Shown piece by piece: positions 50,161 to 59,851 of a stretch of DNA of 64,000 nt. Under the pieces are notes generated by a model, which was given only the letters and a program-made list of their open reading frames with translations, made no database searches and was not told where the DNA came from. Position numbers and translations under genes: made by a program. Position 1 is the stretch's first letter. Each line of letters begins with the position of its first letter. Origin of the DNA: Psychrobacillus sp044762745 (GTDB taxonomy: Bacteria > Bacillota > Bacilli > Bacillales_A > Planococcaceae); the NCBI RefSeq assembly GCF_044762745.1, contig NZ_JBIWEX010000017.1, positions 41,159 through 105,158 of the forward strand, read 5' to 3'.

Positions 50161-51051
50161 TTGAATTTCCAGCAATTGAAAGTATTTGTGTTAACCGTTC
50201 AAACGGGGAAGCTCAGTGCTGTGGCTGAAGCATTACATATTAAACAGCCGACTGTGACATTTCATCTAAAGGGGTTGCAGGATAAACTAGGAGTAGAGTT
50301 GTTTGAACAGCCTCAGCTGAAACGATGGATTTTAACGGATGCTGGAAAAGCATTTTACCATTATGCGCAGCAAATTATTCAACTTGCAGAACAGGCAGAA
50401 CAAGTGATGGATGATTATAAATTCAATACACGAGGTAAATTACAGCTAGGTGCTAGTCAAACAACAGCTTCCTATATATTGCCCCCGTACTTAGCGAAAT
50501 TCCAAAAAGAACATGATCGTGTGTACATTTCTTTAGTTGTCAATAAAGCACCGAGCATATTACAAAAGGTAAAAAACTATGATTTAGATTTAGGTGTTAT
50601 TGCATACGGTAAGTTATTCGATCCAGATCTTACAATTATTCCAATTATGGAAGACGAGCTAGTCCTCATTATGCACAAAGACCATCCATTGCGAAAGAAG
50701 ACGGAGATCAAACCTCACGAGCTTACGCAGTATCCTTTCATTTTGCATGAAAAACAAGCGGTTAGTCATACGCTTGCAGAAAGATGGATGTTAGAAAATA
50801 ACATACAGCTTAATATCATTATGGAAATTGGATCTATTCAAACGATTAAAGAGGCAGTGGAGTTGAATATCGGCATTGCCATTTTACCAAGGTTAAGTGT
50901 AGAAAAAGAAATGAAGGAAGGAAGACTTTTCATTCAACCATTACCGAACTATGTAAACGAGCGACATATTTACCTAATCTATCGAAAAATTCAGCATTTC
51001 AGTCCAATGATGCAAAGCTTTATCGAATTTCTGAAACAATCTTTTCAGTAG
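50161..51051 (+). CDS. LysR-family regulator
   Basis: 296 aa from TTG with GAGGTGG upstream. N-terminal helix-turn-helix NFQQLKVFVLTVQTGKLSAVAEALHIKQPTVTFHLKGLQDKLG given by residues 1-44, then a two-lobed effector domain (GKLQLGASQTTASYILPPYL). Divergent from the ABC importer, the usual place for its regulator. Effector unknown. Confidence 0.9.
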   Translation: MNFQQLKVFVLTVQTGKLSAVAEALHIKQPTVTFHLKGLQDKLGVELFEQPQLKRWILTDAGKAFYHYAQQIIQLAEQAEQVMDDYKFNTRGKLQLGASQTTASYILPPYLAKFQKEHDRVYISLVVNKAPSILQKVKNYDLDLGVIAYGKLFDPDLTIIPIMEDELVLIMHKDHPLRKKTEIKPHELTQYPFILHEKQAVSHTLAERWMLENNIQLNIIMEIGSIQTIKEAVELNIGIAILPRLSVEKEMKEGRLFIQPLPNYVNERHIYLIYRKIQHFSPMMQSFIEFLKQSFQ

Positions 51052-51161
51052 AGGGATGGATTTTGAGGAACTAAAAAACCTCCCTAGATTAGGAATCGTT
51101 AGACGAAGCAGTTACAATTATGGAAAAACCATTTCTTTATGTCAAAGAGGAGAATGGATTA

Positions 51162-51473
51162 ATGATAAAACAAATGACCTTAACGTCTTTTGAAAATGAT
51201 CTTAATCCAGAATTAACGATAACCTATTTTAAAGATGATCTTCCATATTTCTCTTTAAGTGAATTTGCAATCGAGGAAAATAATACTGCTTTCGATGGTG
51301 AAGGAGAAAACATTCGAGGGTTTAAGGGAAATAAAACTGACATGGAGGGATTCCGTTTATTAAACTGGGCTGAGGATGGTTATGGCTACAGTGTTATATT
51401 ATTGCATCCAGATCTAACATTTGAAAAAATGAATGAAATTATTAATAACATGGAGTATGTCCAAGTCCAATAA
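51162..51473 (+). CDS. hypothetical protein, DUF4367-like tail
   Basis: 103 aa from the ATG with GAGGAG 9 nt upstream; an in-frame ATG at 51120 lacks a ribosome site. The end, FRLLNWAEDGYGYSVILLHPDLTFEKMNEIINNM, resembles the C-terminal part of DUF4367/LolA-like extracellular domains, but signal peptide and first half are absent. It may be a truncated relic or a small cytosolic protein. Confidence 0.5.
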   Translation: MIKQMTLTSFENDLNPELTITYFKDDLPYFSLSEFAIEENNTAFDGEGENIRGFKGNKTDMEGFRLLNWAEDGYGYSVILLHPDLTFEKMNEIINNMEYVQVQ

Positions 51474-51480
51474 TGAAAAA

Positions 51481-51520
51481 ATCCGTTGCAACTTATTCTT
51501 TCCGGTTGCAACGGATTTTA
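51481..51520 (+). terminator. terminator between hypothetical and methyltransferase genes
   Basis: ATCCGTTGCAAC pairs with GTTGCAACGGAT, 12-nt loop, TTTTAC tail. Confidence 0.8.
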
Positions 51521-51551
51521 CATTATTTCTAATTGTCGTTTAGCAATCTGT

Positions 51552-52742
51552 TTATTTTACTCTTACAAAAAGTACTTTCAAATAATTTCCTTCTTTAAAC
51601 AGCGGAGAAGTCCTGAAATCACTAGGAAGGGAAAACTCTTCCTCAATCGTATATTGACGATTACTTTCTTTAAATGCCTTTTCTACAAAAGTTTTGAATT
51701 TTTTCATTCCAAATGTAGCGTTGTTAGTAGAAGCGACAATCACACCATTTCTCTCTGTAATAGCAATCGCATCTTGTAGTAGGTTCGTGTAGTCTTTTGC
51801 AGAACTAAATGTATACTTCTTTGATCGTGCAAAGCTCGGCGGATCAAGGATCACTACATCAAATGATAACTCTTTCCGTTTAGCGTATTTAAAATAATCG
51901 AAAACGTCCATCACGATAATGTCTTGTTTTTCTTCATCGATTCCATTTACCTCGAATTGCTCAGTTGTTTTGCTTAGACTTCGTTTTGCTAGGTCCACGC
52001 TTGTCGTTTTCGTTGCGCCACCTGCAGCAGCAAAAATAGAAAAAGCGCCTGTATAAGAAAATGTATTTAAAACTGTTTTCCCTTGTGCATAAGCATCTCG
52101 AATCTTTTTACGAACGTCTCGCTGATCTAAAAATACACCAACCATCGCTCCGTCATTCAAGTAGATTGCAAAGTTTTGTCCACTTTCTTTCACAATTAGT
52201 GGGAATTCCCCGCGCTCACCTTTCACAAAATCATCATCTTCCAAATACTGACCTTTTGTATCGAAACGTTTCTTTTCATAAATTCCTTTATAGGATACAG
52301 AAGCCTCTAGTCCAGCTAAAATCATTTCTTTAAAAGAGTAAATCCCTTCACTATACCAACTTAGTAAGTAAAACCCGTCAAAATAATCAATCGTTAAGCC
52401 GCCAATTCCATCGCCTTCTCCATTAAATACACGGAAAGCAGTTGTATCGCTGCTATTAAAATAATCTGCACGATGTTTAATAGCAACTGCAATTTTCTTC
52501 TGGAAAAAATGCGTGTCAATTGGTTCGTTTTCATTTTTTGTTAAAAGCCAGCCGATTCCTTTATTTTGCTTTCCTACATAGCCTTTACCAACAAACTTGC
52601 CAGTTGGATTGCGCAGTTTTAAAATGGCGCCTTCAGGTAAGGAGTCAATTTCATGGAAGCCGTCTTTTAGTAAAATAGGAACCCCTTTTTGTAGGTCATG
52701 GGCTAGGTTATCTTTTATTTTTATATCTAATTCTTTTTGCAT
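51552..52742 (-). CDS. class I rRNA methyltransferase, RlmI-like
   Basis: 396 aa. PUA-like N-terminus (about 1-80: GAILKLRNPTGKFVGKGYVG), an EEHD-type middle domain, and a SAM Rossmann domain (LNTFSYTGAFSIFAAAGGA, DPPSFARSK motif IV). This is the RlmI/YccW cytosine-C5 23S rRNA methyltransferase class; the target base is inferred. ATG 52742 has CGAGGA 9 nt upstream, preferred over 52751. Confidence 0.87.
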   Translation of the reverse strand: MQKELDIKIKDNLAHDLQKGVPILLKDGFHEIDSLPEGAILKLRNPTGKFVGKGYVGKQNKGIGWLLTKNENEPIDTHFFQKKIAVAIKHRADYFNSSDTTAFRVFNGEGDGIGGLTIDYFDGFYLLSWYSEGIYSFKEMILAGLEASVSYKGIYEKKRFDTKGQYLEDDDFVKGERGEFPLIVKESGQNFAIYLNDGAMVGVFLDQRDVRKKIRDAYAQGKTVLNTFSYTGAFSIFAAAGGATKTTSVDLAKRSLSKTTEQFEVNGIDEEKQDIIVMDVFDYFKYAKRKELSFDVVILDPPSFARSKKYTFSSAKDYTNLLQDAIAITERNGVIVASTNNATFGMKKFKTFVEKAFKESNRQYTIEEEFSLPSDFRTSPLFKEGNYLKVLFVRVK

Positions 52743-52926
52743 AATTGTCATCCTCGGAGTTCGTTTTTCTTTATTATCACATATCGAGAGGTTTTAAAAA
52801 AGAAATGCGTGAAATTGGAATTCTAACGCAAATACAAACACAATGAATCCTATATGGCTTTAGCTCCTTTCTCTAGTCCTCTTATGGTACAATTATTATA
52901 CATATGTATGAGGAAGGAAGTTCGTT

Positions 52927-53154
52927 GTGAAAAAGTCGAAAGTTGTCATTCCGATTATGGTCGTAGTAGCAGTACTAGCTACATGGATACTGAAGGATCA
53001 TACGGACGTACCAATTCTCCATAAGGTTCTTATTACAATAGGTGCTTGTATAATATCAGGGGGACTTGGTTACTTATTACTAGGATCTGACGTTCAAAAA
53101 GTTGACCCAAAACCAAATCAGCAACATACAAACAAAAAGGGAAGCAGAAAGTAA
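52927..53154 (+). CDS. small two-helix membrane protein
   Basis: 75 aa from GTG with GAGGAAGGAAG upstream. Helices at about residues 6-22 and 32-52; the tail QKVDPKPNQQHTNKKGSRK is basic and disordered. No family recognised. Lies 40 bp before recQ. Confidence 0.65.
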   Translation: MKKSKVVIPIMVVVAVLATWILKDHTDVPILHKVLITIGACIISGGLGYLLLGSDVQKVDPKPNQQHTNKKGSRK

Positions 53155-53194
53155 TCTGTTTTCCTTTTTTCTTAAATAGACAGGAGGTATGGGA

Positions 53195-54961
53195 ATGCTC
53201 GAAAATGCACGCCGATTATTACAAAATTATTTTGGATACGATTCCTTTCGAGAAGGACAAGAAACAATTATTAACTATGTGCTAAACAATCATTCAAGTC
53301 TTTGTGTTATGCCGACAGGGGGCGGGAAGTCACTTTGTTATCAAATCCCCTCTTTAATGTTAGATGGAACTACGATTGTCATTTCCCCACTAATTTCCCT
53401 TATGAAAGATCAAGTAGACACTTTAGTACAAGCTGGCATTTCAGCTACTTTCATCAATAGTACATTAACTGCAGAAGAAGTAAGAGAAACGATGGAAGAA
53501 GTGCAAAACGGACAGTACCGTTTATTATATATAGCACCCGAACGATTAGAATCTCAAAGCTTTTTAAATCAATTAAAACGCGTGAAAGTGCCATTAATCG
53601 CAGTCGATGAAGCTCATTGTATTTCTCAATGGGGCCATGATTTTAGACCGAGCTACCGTGCAATTCATCGATTAAAGGACGTATTTGAAAAAGAACCGGT
53701 AGTGCTTGCTTTAACTGCTACGGCAACGCCAGAGGTACGAGCAGATATATGTAGATTGCTTCAAATCGAAGAAGATAGCACCGTTATTACGGGTTTTGCT
53801 CGCTCAAATTTAACTTTTTCTGTCGTGCTCGGACAAGATAAAAATAAATTCCTAAAAGACTTTATTAAAAAGAATGCGCAAGAAGTTGGGATTATTTATG
53901 CAGCAACGCGAAAAACGGTAGACCAGCTATATGATTTATTAAATAAAGCCGGAGTACGCACAGCAAAATACCATGCAGGGCTTCCGGAAGCGTTCCGCAA
54001 TAAAGAGCAAGAGCGATTCCTAACAGATGAAGCGCAAGTAATGGTAGCGACAAATGCTTTCGGAATGGGGATCGATAAATCGAATGTAAGATACGTGATT
54101 CATTATCAGCTTCCGAAAAATATGGAAAGTTATTATCAAGAAGCGGGTAGAGCTGGACGGGACGGGCTTCCAAGTGAATGTATCGTGTTATATGCATCTC
54201 AAGACGTACAAACACAACGGTTTTTAATCGATCAAGCTTTGGATCGTGAGCGAATACCTGGGGAGTTAGAGAAGTTGCAAGGAATGGTCGATTACTGTCA
54301 TACAGAAAATTGTTTACAGCAGTTTATCGTGACCTATTTCGGAGAACCAGATGCGAAGGACTGCGGTCGATGTGCGAACTGTACGGATGACAGGGAAGTC
54401 CAAGACGTTACAAAGGAAGTACAAATGGTATTATCCTGTGTCGTGCGAATGGGACAAAAGTTTGGAAAAACGATTACAGCACAAGTTTTAACTGGTTCCC
54501 AAAACAAAAAAGTGCTTGATTTTGGTTTTACAAAGCTCTCTACTTATGGAATATTAAAAAATCGGTCTTTAAAAGAAGTATCGGGTTTAATGGAGTTTAT
54601 GATTTCAGAAGGAATCCTATTAGTAAATCACGGTAGTTTACCTACGATATACGTTTCGGATAAAGGAAAGGATGTACTACTTGGGAAAAGACAGGTAATG
54701 CGTAAAGGAGTCGCGGTAACAAAACAAATCGCGAAAAGTGATCCGTTATTTGAAGTATTAAGAGTACTTCGGAAAAAACTTGCGGACGAAGCAGGTGTAC
54801 CACCATTTGTTATTTTTTCTGACAAAACACTACAAGATATGTGTGTAAAGCGTCCGCAAACCGAAGAACAATTTTTAGAGGTGCACGGTGTAGGTGCAAA
54901 TAAAAGAGATAAATACGGAAAATCCTTCCTTGAAGAAATTAACCGTTATACCACTGTATAA
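53195..54961 (+). CDS. recQ: ATP-dependent DNA helicase RecQ
   Basis: 588 aa. Helicase motifs: MPTGGGKSLCYQ (Walker A), VDEAHCISQWGHDFRP (DEAH plus aromatic loop), ALTATAT, ATNAFGMGIDKSNVR, QEAGRAGRDG. The zinc-binding four-Cys RQC segment (CLQQFIVTYFGEPDAKDCGRCANC) and a C-terminal HRDC domain (about 510-588) complete the standard layout. AGGAGG is 7 nt before ATG 53195; ATG 53189 is too close. Unwinds 3'-tailed DNA in recombination repair. Confidence 0.95.
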   Translation: MLENARRLLQNYFGYDSFREGQETIINYVLNNHSSLCVMPTGGGKSLCYQIPSLMLDGTTIVISPLISLMKDQVDTLVQAGISATFINSTLTAEEVRETMEEVQNGQYRLLYIAPERLESQSFLNQLKRVKVPLIAVDEAHCISQWGHDFRPSYRAIHRLKDVFEKEPVVLALTATATPEVRADICRLLQIEEDSTVITGFARSNLTFSVVLGQDKNKFLKDFIKKNAQEVGIIYAATRKTVDQLYDLLNKAGVRTAKYHAGLPEAFRNKEQERFLTDEAQVMVATNAFGMGIDKSNVRYVIHYQLPKNMESYYQEAGRAGRDGLPSECIVLYASQDVQTQRFLIDQALDRERIPGELEKLQGMVDYCHTENCLQQFIVTYFGEPDAKDCGRCANCTDDREVQDVTKEVQMVLSCVVRMGQKFGKTITAQVLTGSQNKKVLDFGFTKLSTYGILKNRSLKEVSGLMEFMISEGILLVNHGSLPTIYVSDKGKDVLLGKRQVMRKGVAVTKQIAKSDPLFEVLRVLRKKLADEAGVPPFVIFSDKTLQDMCVKRPQTEEQFLEVHGVGANKRDKYGKSFLEEINRYTTV

Positions 54962-55167
54962 TTTTTATGTGATACGACTGTTAAGTTAGAAGGAACATTG
55001 ATCTTCTTCGCATCTTCTGTAGATATTTCAACAATAACTGAGTGTTCTAAAATTTTAAAAATAGTACCTTGTACTTCGTGATCATTACGAGAAAAAGAGA
55101 TCTTCTCATCAATTTTCCGTGCTGCTACGAAGTCTGAAACTTCTTTTGGTTGTCTTTGGAAACTCAT
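54946..55167 (-). CDS. YkvS-like DUF2187 protein
   Basis: 73 aa. Central DEKISFSRNDHEVQGTIFKILEHSVIVEISTEDAKK forms a small KOW/SH3-like barrel, matching the DUF2187/YkvS group. Function unknown. Its last 16 nt overlap the end of recQ on the opposite strand. Confidence 0.7.
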   Translation of the reverse strand: MSFQRQPKEVSDFVAARKIDEKISFSRNDHEVQGTIFKILEHSVIVEISTEDAKKINVPSNLTVVSHKNYTVV

Positions 55168-55577
55168 GTATCTGCCTCTATTCTAGTTTTTTTACGCAAA
55201 TAGCGATACTTCTATTATAACATAAATAAACTATTAAAATATGAAGTGAGGATTATTAGATGTAATTGGTAGTAAGCCTCTGAAAAAGTCAGCGGATAAC
55301 AAGGGTACTTTTTTGATTTCCAGAAATTATTGTATATGTTAGTGTTAAGAGATTGGTTTTGGGAGAGTACTCATGAGTTTATTCGAAACGCCATACTTAT
55401 TGGAAGTAACAGAGGAGCAAATGAATGACGAAAGTTGTTCAATTTAAACTATCATGGGATGAATATTCAATTGCGAACAGGAGAAGAAATAAAAGAGCAT
55501 AATACAAAAGAATAGGTTTTAATCATTGTCGGACATAATCGTTATAAAAATTGAGAAATAAGAGGAGACTATGCATA
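55168..55577. other. intergenic region with possible gene debris
   Basis: About 410 bp. A short frame from ATG 55373 (MSLFETPYLLEVTEEQMNDE) stops early; a second frame nearby reads LFNLNYHGMNIQLRTGEEIKEHN. They might be parts of one shifted small gene, but nothing confirms it. Confidence 0.35.
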
Positions 55578-57014
55578 GTGCATTTTAACGAGCTAAAATT
55601 AGACGAAAAGATTTTACAAGCAATCGAACAATTAGGTTATACAGAGCCTACAGAAGTACAACAGAAAGTCATTCCTGTTGCGCTGAAAAAACAAGACATT
55701 TTGGTGAAATCGAAAACCGGTAGCGGAAAAACAGCAGCGTTTGCTACTCCTCTATGTGAACTGGTCGAGTGGGAAGAAAACAAACCACAAGCATTAGTAT
55801 TAACGCCAACAAGAGAATTAGCAGTTCAAGTACAAGAAGACATCACGAATATCGGTCGTTATAAGCGCATAAAAGGACTTGCTCTTTACGGCAAGTCTCC
55901 ATTTGCGAAACAAAAGCTAGCATTAAAGCAAAAAACACATATCGTCGTTGGAACACCAGGTCGTGTGCTAGATCATATCGAAAAAGGGACATTAGATGTG
56001 TCGAAAATTGAATATCTAGTTATTGATGAAGCAGATGAAATGCTGAATATGGGTTTTTTAGAGCAAGTTACATCAATCATTAAATTACTTCCGACAAAAC
56101 GCACAACGATGTTATTTTCAGCTACTTTATCTGATGAGATAAAAAAGTTAAGTAGTAAGTATATGAAGCAACCCATCTCGATTGAAATCGACGTTGCAGA
56201 AGAAAATGCTCCGGATATTGAGCATGTGAAGTATGTAGTGCAGGAGGAACTTAAGCTTTCATTCCTCGAAAAACTGACGATTATCGAAAACCCTGACAGT
56301 TGCATCATCTTTTGTCGTACAAAAGAACGAGTGGAACAACTTGTAGATGTATTAGACGAAAAAGGATATACGGCAGATAAAATTCATGGTGGTATGATGC
56401 AGGAAGACCGTTTTGAAGTAATGGATGATTTTCGAAGAGGCGATTTCCGTTATTTAATTGCCACGGATGTTGCGGCTAGAGGAATTGATATTGAAGATAT
56501 CACACATGTTGTTCATTATGATGTGCCACTTGAGCAAGAAAGTTATGTGCATAGAACAGGTCGAACAGGTCGTGCCGGTCGTAGCGGTAAATCGATCATG
56601 CTTGCAACCCCATATGAAGACAAATTTGTGAAAGAAATAGAAAGCTTTATTGGTTTCGAAATTCCCACTGGACCAGAGTTATCTGCTGAAGCAGTAGCAA
56701 AAAATCGTGCTGCATTTGATTTGAAGATGCAAGAACAACCAGAAATAAAAAAATCGAAAAGTGAGCAATTAAATGCCAATATTACTAAACTATATTTCAA
56801 TGGTGGCAAGAAGAAAAAGCTCCGTGCGGTAGATTTCGTTGGGACAATAGCGAAAATAAACGGAGTATCCGCCGATGACATTGGGATTATTACAATTCAA
56901 GACAATGTAACCTATGTAGAAATACTAAACGGCAAAGGGCCGCTTGTATTAAAAACGATGCGAAACACAACCATTAAAGGCAAACAACTAAAAGTGCATA
57001 TTGCCCATAAATAG
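55578..57014 (+). CDS. dbpA: DEAD-box RNA helicase, DbpA/YxiN type
   Basis: 478 aa from GTG with GAGGAG 10 nt upstream. Q motif (PTEVQQKVIPVAL), SKTGSGKTAAF, PTRELA, DEAD at about 148, SAT, HRTGRTGRAGRSGK. The C-terminal 75 residues (NITKLYFNGGKKKKLRAVDFVGTI ...) are the DbpA RNA-binding domain that recognises 23S rRNA hairpin 92, so the role is large-subunit assembly. Confidence 0.94.
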   Translation: MHFNELKLDEKILQAIEQLGYTEPTEVQQKVIPVALKKQDILVKSKTGSGKTAAFATPLCELVEWEENKPQALVLTPTRELAVQVQEDITNIGRYKRIKGLALYGKSPFAKQKLALKQKTHIVVGTPGRVLDHIEKGTLDVSKIEYLVIDEADEMLNMGFLEQVTSIIKLLPTKRTTMLFSATLSDEIKKLSSKYMKQPISIEIDVAEENAPDIEHVKYVVQEELKLSFLEKLTIIENPDSCIIFCRTKERVEQLVDVLDEKGYTADKIHGGMMQEDRFEVMDDFRRGDFRYLIATDVAARGIDIEDITHVVHYDVPLEQESYVHRTGRTGRAGRSGKSIMLATPYEDKFVKEIESFIGFEIPTGPELSAEAVAKNRAAFDLKMQEQPEIKKSKSEQLNANITKLYFNGGKKKKLRAVDFVGTIAKINGVSADDIGIITIQDNVTYVEILNGKGPLVLKTMRNTTIKGKQLKVHIAHK

Positions 57015-57097
57015 AATAGTGCGCAACAATAAGCAGCCGCTCAAAATTCAACTTTAGGTAGTATTTTCTGTAAGTAAATTCTGATAAATGGCTAAGG

Positions 57098-57188
57098 GCA
57101 ACCAACTAGTCCTTGTAAGCAACCATTTCTATTACGAGAGTAATCAAATCAACACGAAAGCAACCAAATTATATGTGAGAGCAATCAA
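57098..57188. repeat. 21-bp-phased intergenic repeat, GCAACCAA type
   Basis: Five GYAAYCA(A) words start at 57098, 57119, 57140, 57160 and 57181 (steps 21, 21, 20, 21) in the 270-bp gap between dbpA and the NUDIX gene. The 20-bp step breaks any reading frame, so the period is a DNA or RNA property. Confidence 0.7.
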
Positions 57189-57265
57189 TTCCCGAAGTAA
57201 AAAGTTTACTTGCATGAGATGACGTCTTTTGCGCCTTGTTTAGCATATGCAACAGCAACCCATAT

Positions 57266-57302
57266 AAACGAGCTTGGAGTTATCTAAACTCCAAGCTCGT
57301 TT
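57266..57302. terminator. hairpin overlapping NUDIX 3' end
   Basis: 16-bp arms AAACGAGCTTGGAGTT and complement with a 5-nt loop; the right arm encodes the last residues of the NUDIX protein. Confidence 0.8.
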
Positions 57303-57727
57303 TCAATAAATGTCCGATAGGATGCAAGTAAACCTTCTGGTAAGTTATTTCGATTATAGAATTGGAGACTCAGTGTTTCAATTCCGTCGGGAGAAAGATT
57401 CCCTTCATATTCCTTCGTTTTATAAACTGCTGTTACCGAATAAAACATATCGCCATTAGGATTTTCCATATAATATTCTGGACCCGAATATACATGACAA
57501 AGTGTTAGTCCTTCAATACGTAATCCCGTTTCCTCTAAAACTTCACGACGTGCAGTGTCCTCTAGGCTTTCTCCAAGCTCCATTAGCCCACCCGGTAAAC
57601 CGTAAACCCCTAGTTCTCTTTCTTGCAATAGCACTTCCTCTTTGCTATTCAAAATAAGAACGACCGAACCCGGAAGTATTAGCGGACGATGGCCGACATA
57701 CTTTCGAAGTTCCTTGTAATATTCCAT
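57284..57727 (-). CDS. NUDIX hydrolase
   Basis: 147 aa. NUDIX box GGLMELGESLEDTARREVLEETGL (about residues 58-81; GX5EX7REUXEEXGU satisfied). Hydrolyses a nucleoside diphosphate derivative; substrate unknown. AAAGGA precedes ATG 57727. Monocistronic. Confidence 0.9.
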   Translation of the reverse strand: MEYYKELRKYVGHRPLILPGSVVLILNSKEEVLLQERELGVYGLPGGLMELGESLEDTARREVLEETGLRIEGLTLCHVYSGPEYYMENPNGDMFYSVTAVYKTKEYEGNLSPDGIETLSLQFYNRNNLPEGLLASYRTFIENELGV

Positions 57728-57864
57728 ACGTTTTATTCCTTTCAAAAGCAATATTCTATTATTAGTTTACAGGAAAAAATGGTAAGATACATAATAATGT
57801 GAAACCTCCGTCACAGGGATTCGTATATTCTATTATTGAGTAAAAAGTAAGGATGTGAGCGTTG

Positions 57865-58944
57865 ATGACAAATAAGCGTTGGTTTCAAATAGGAGTAGCA
57901 ATACTGCTGACATTATTAATCATTTTTCTATTTATAAAAGTGCAAAGTATTTTCTCTCCACTAGTCATTATTGGACAAACGATCTTTATGCCGTTATTGA
58001 TAGGGGGAGTATTATTTTATTTAACAAGACCACTCTTAAAATGGTTAGAGTCTATAAAGTTTCCGAGATGGGCTAGTATACTGTCTGTGTTTGTAGTAAT
58101 TGGATTGGTTGGATGGGGTTTTTACGGATTAGTTGGTCCCAAATTAACTACACAAGTAAATATGCTTGTAGAAAATACACCAGAGATTATATCGGAAGTT
58201 CAGCAGTTTTCGAAATATTTCACGGAAGACCAAGAGCGTTTTCCAGAATTTCTACAAAAGACCATAACAGAAGTGTCTGGTAAGGTCGATACTATTGCCT
58301 TAGGTGCTGGAACTCTATTTATCAAGTTTATCCAAAACGTATTCCAAGGAGTCTTCTTATTCGTCCTTGTGCCGTTTTTCCTTGTGTATATGTTGAAGGA
58401 TCATGAAAAATTTGCTCCTTTTGTAGCCGGTTTCTTTAAAGGGGATAAGAAAACTTGGATACGTAAAACATTAGCTGATATTGATGATGTATTACGTTCC
58501 TATATTCAAGGTCAACTATTTGTCAGCTTTTTAGTTGGTGTTATGTTATTCATTGGTTATTTTGTTATAGGACTTAAATATGCATTGCTCCTTGCTGTAT
58601 TCGGAATGATGATGAATGTGATTCCATTTTTAGGGCCTTATATTGCGCTTGTACCAGCACTTATTATCGCATTCTTACAAGAGCCAAAGATGGCGATTTA
58701 TGTAGCGATTATTATGCTCGTTTCGCAGCAAATTGAAAGTAATCTTATTACGCCGAATGTAATGGGGAAATCATTAGATATTCATCCTTTGACCGTTATT
58801 ACGATTATTTTGGCCGCGGGTAATATTGCAGGATTATGGGGAATCATTTTAGGGGTTCCGACATATGCAGTAATAAAAGCGATTTTGAAAAATATTTATG
58901 CACATCGTGAAGGAATAAAAGAAGCCGCAACGGAATCCGTTTAA
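57865..58944 (+). CDS. AI-2E/PerM family membrane protein
   Basis: 359 aa with about eight helices; PF01594 features such as VPFFLVYMLKDHEKF, YIQGQLFVSFLVGVMLFIGYFVIGLKYALLLAVFGMMMNVIPFLGPYIALVPALI (positions about 210-265), and a C-terminal GIILGVPTYAVIKAIL. Some relatives export AI-2 or act as Na+(Li+)/H+ antiporters. Function here is open. Confidence 0.87.
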   Translation: MTNKRWFQIGVAILLTLLIIFLFIKVQSIFSPLVIIGQTIFMPLLIGGVLFYLTRPLLKWLESIKFPRWASILSVFVVIGLVGWGFYGLVGPKLTTQVNMLVENTPEIISEVQQFSKYFTEDQERFPEFLQKTITEVSGKVDTIALGAGTLFIKFIQNVFQGVFLFVLVPFFLVYMLKDHEKFAPFVAGFFKGDKKTWIRKTLADIDDVLRSYIQGQLFVSFLVGVMLFIGYFVIGLKYALLLAVFGMMMNVIPFLGPYIALVPALIIAFLQEPKMAIYVAIIMLVSQQIESNLITPNVMGKSLDIHPLTVITIILAAGNIAGLWGIILGVPTYAVIKAILKNIYAHREGIKEAATESV

Positions 58945-58956
58945 TTAGGTGAATCG

Positions 58957-59406
58957 ATGACGTTTAGATCAAAACGAGATCGCACTTTTATAGGTTTTAT
59001 TTCAGTAGCAATTATAATTATTGCACTGGCCACGCTTTTGCCGGCAATGTTTGAAATTTTTACACAAGTGCCTGATATGACTGCTGTTTGGATAACAATT
59101 GTACTATTTCTTTTATGTACAGGATTTATTGGATGGATTTCCTTTGACATCGAGTATACTTTTAAAGATGATTACCTATTTGTTCGAGGTGGACCATTTC
59201 GCAGTAAAATTCCATATGAGGATATAACAAAAGTAAAACCGACATCAAATATTCTCGCTGGATATCGCATTCTTTCTTCTAAGGATGCACTTGAAATTCA
59301 TTATAAAAAGGCATTGACGGGAAGTGTCATTATATCACCTGAAAGGCAAGAAGTATTTTTACAGGTTTTAGTAGAAAAAGCACCACATATTCATTTGATG
59401 AAATGA
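58957..59406 (+). CDS. membrane protein with PH-like domain
   Basis: 149 aa. Two helices (about 12-35, 43-62) followed by a compact strand region: DDYLFVRGGPFRSKIPYEDITKVKPTSNILAGYRILSSKDALEIHY, typical of the small bacterial PH-domain (DUF1696/YdbS-like) proteins. Follows the AI-2E gene closely and precedes DUF1992; probably one transcript. Confidence 0.75.
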   Translation: MTFRSKRDRTFIGFISVAIIIIALATLLPAMFEIFTQVPDMTAVWITIVLFLLCTGFIGWISFDIEYTFKDDYLFVRGGPFRSKIPYEDITKVKPTSNILAGYRILSSKDALEIHYKKALTGSVIISPERQEVFLQVLVEKAPHIHLMK

Positions 59407-59418
59407 GGGTTCTAGCTA

Positions 59419-59805
59419 ATGGATAAAGACAATTTCAATAAACCAAGTAATGATTTAATCGGAGATATCCTAAGAAATTATGAAAAAACGGGTGGTATGG
59501 ATAATTTAAAAGGGCAAGGAAAGCCATTACCAGACGAGTATTTTTCGGGTGACATATTTCAACATTTCCAAAAAATAGCGAAGGATGCGGGCTATAAACC
59601 CCATTGGTTAAAGCTCCAGCACGCGATTCGCGATGAATTAAAGGATATAGCCGAAAAGTATACGAATGGAAAAAAGGATGGTTTGCAGTTCCGAGTGACA
59701 AAGGTGAATGAAAAAATAATCGAATACAACAAATCCTGTCCACCTCCTATGCAAAAAGGTACCGTTCGCCTAGAAACTATTGAAGCAGCTAGTCAAAGAT
59801 GGTAA
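59419..59805 (+). CDS. DUF1992 (DnaJ-C28-like) protein
   Basis: 128 aa. The signature NYEKTGGMDNLKGQGKPLPDEYF (residues about 17-39) defines DUF1992, and the C-terminus VNEKIIEYNKSCPPPMQKG is also typical. Function unknown; eukaryotic relatives (DNAJC28) carry this domain. Confidence 0.85.
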   Translation: MDKDNFNKPSNDLIGDILRNYEKTGGMDNLKGQGKPLPDEYFSGDIFQHFQKIAKDAGYKPHWLKLQHAIRDELKDIAEKYTNGKKDGLQFRVTKVNEKIIEYNKSCPPPMQKGTVRLETIEAASQRW

Positions 59806-59851
59806 AAGCAAAGTCCTCATTTTTATGGGAACTTTGTTTTTTTTTTTTCTA

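Noticed and set aside
51120..51161. Upstream start for the 117-aa reading of the hypothetical gene
   Set aside because: No ribosome site before 51120, whereas GAGGAG precedes ATG 51162 at good spacing.
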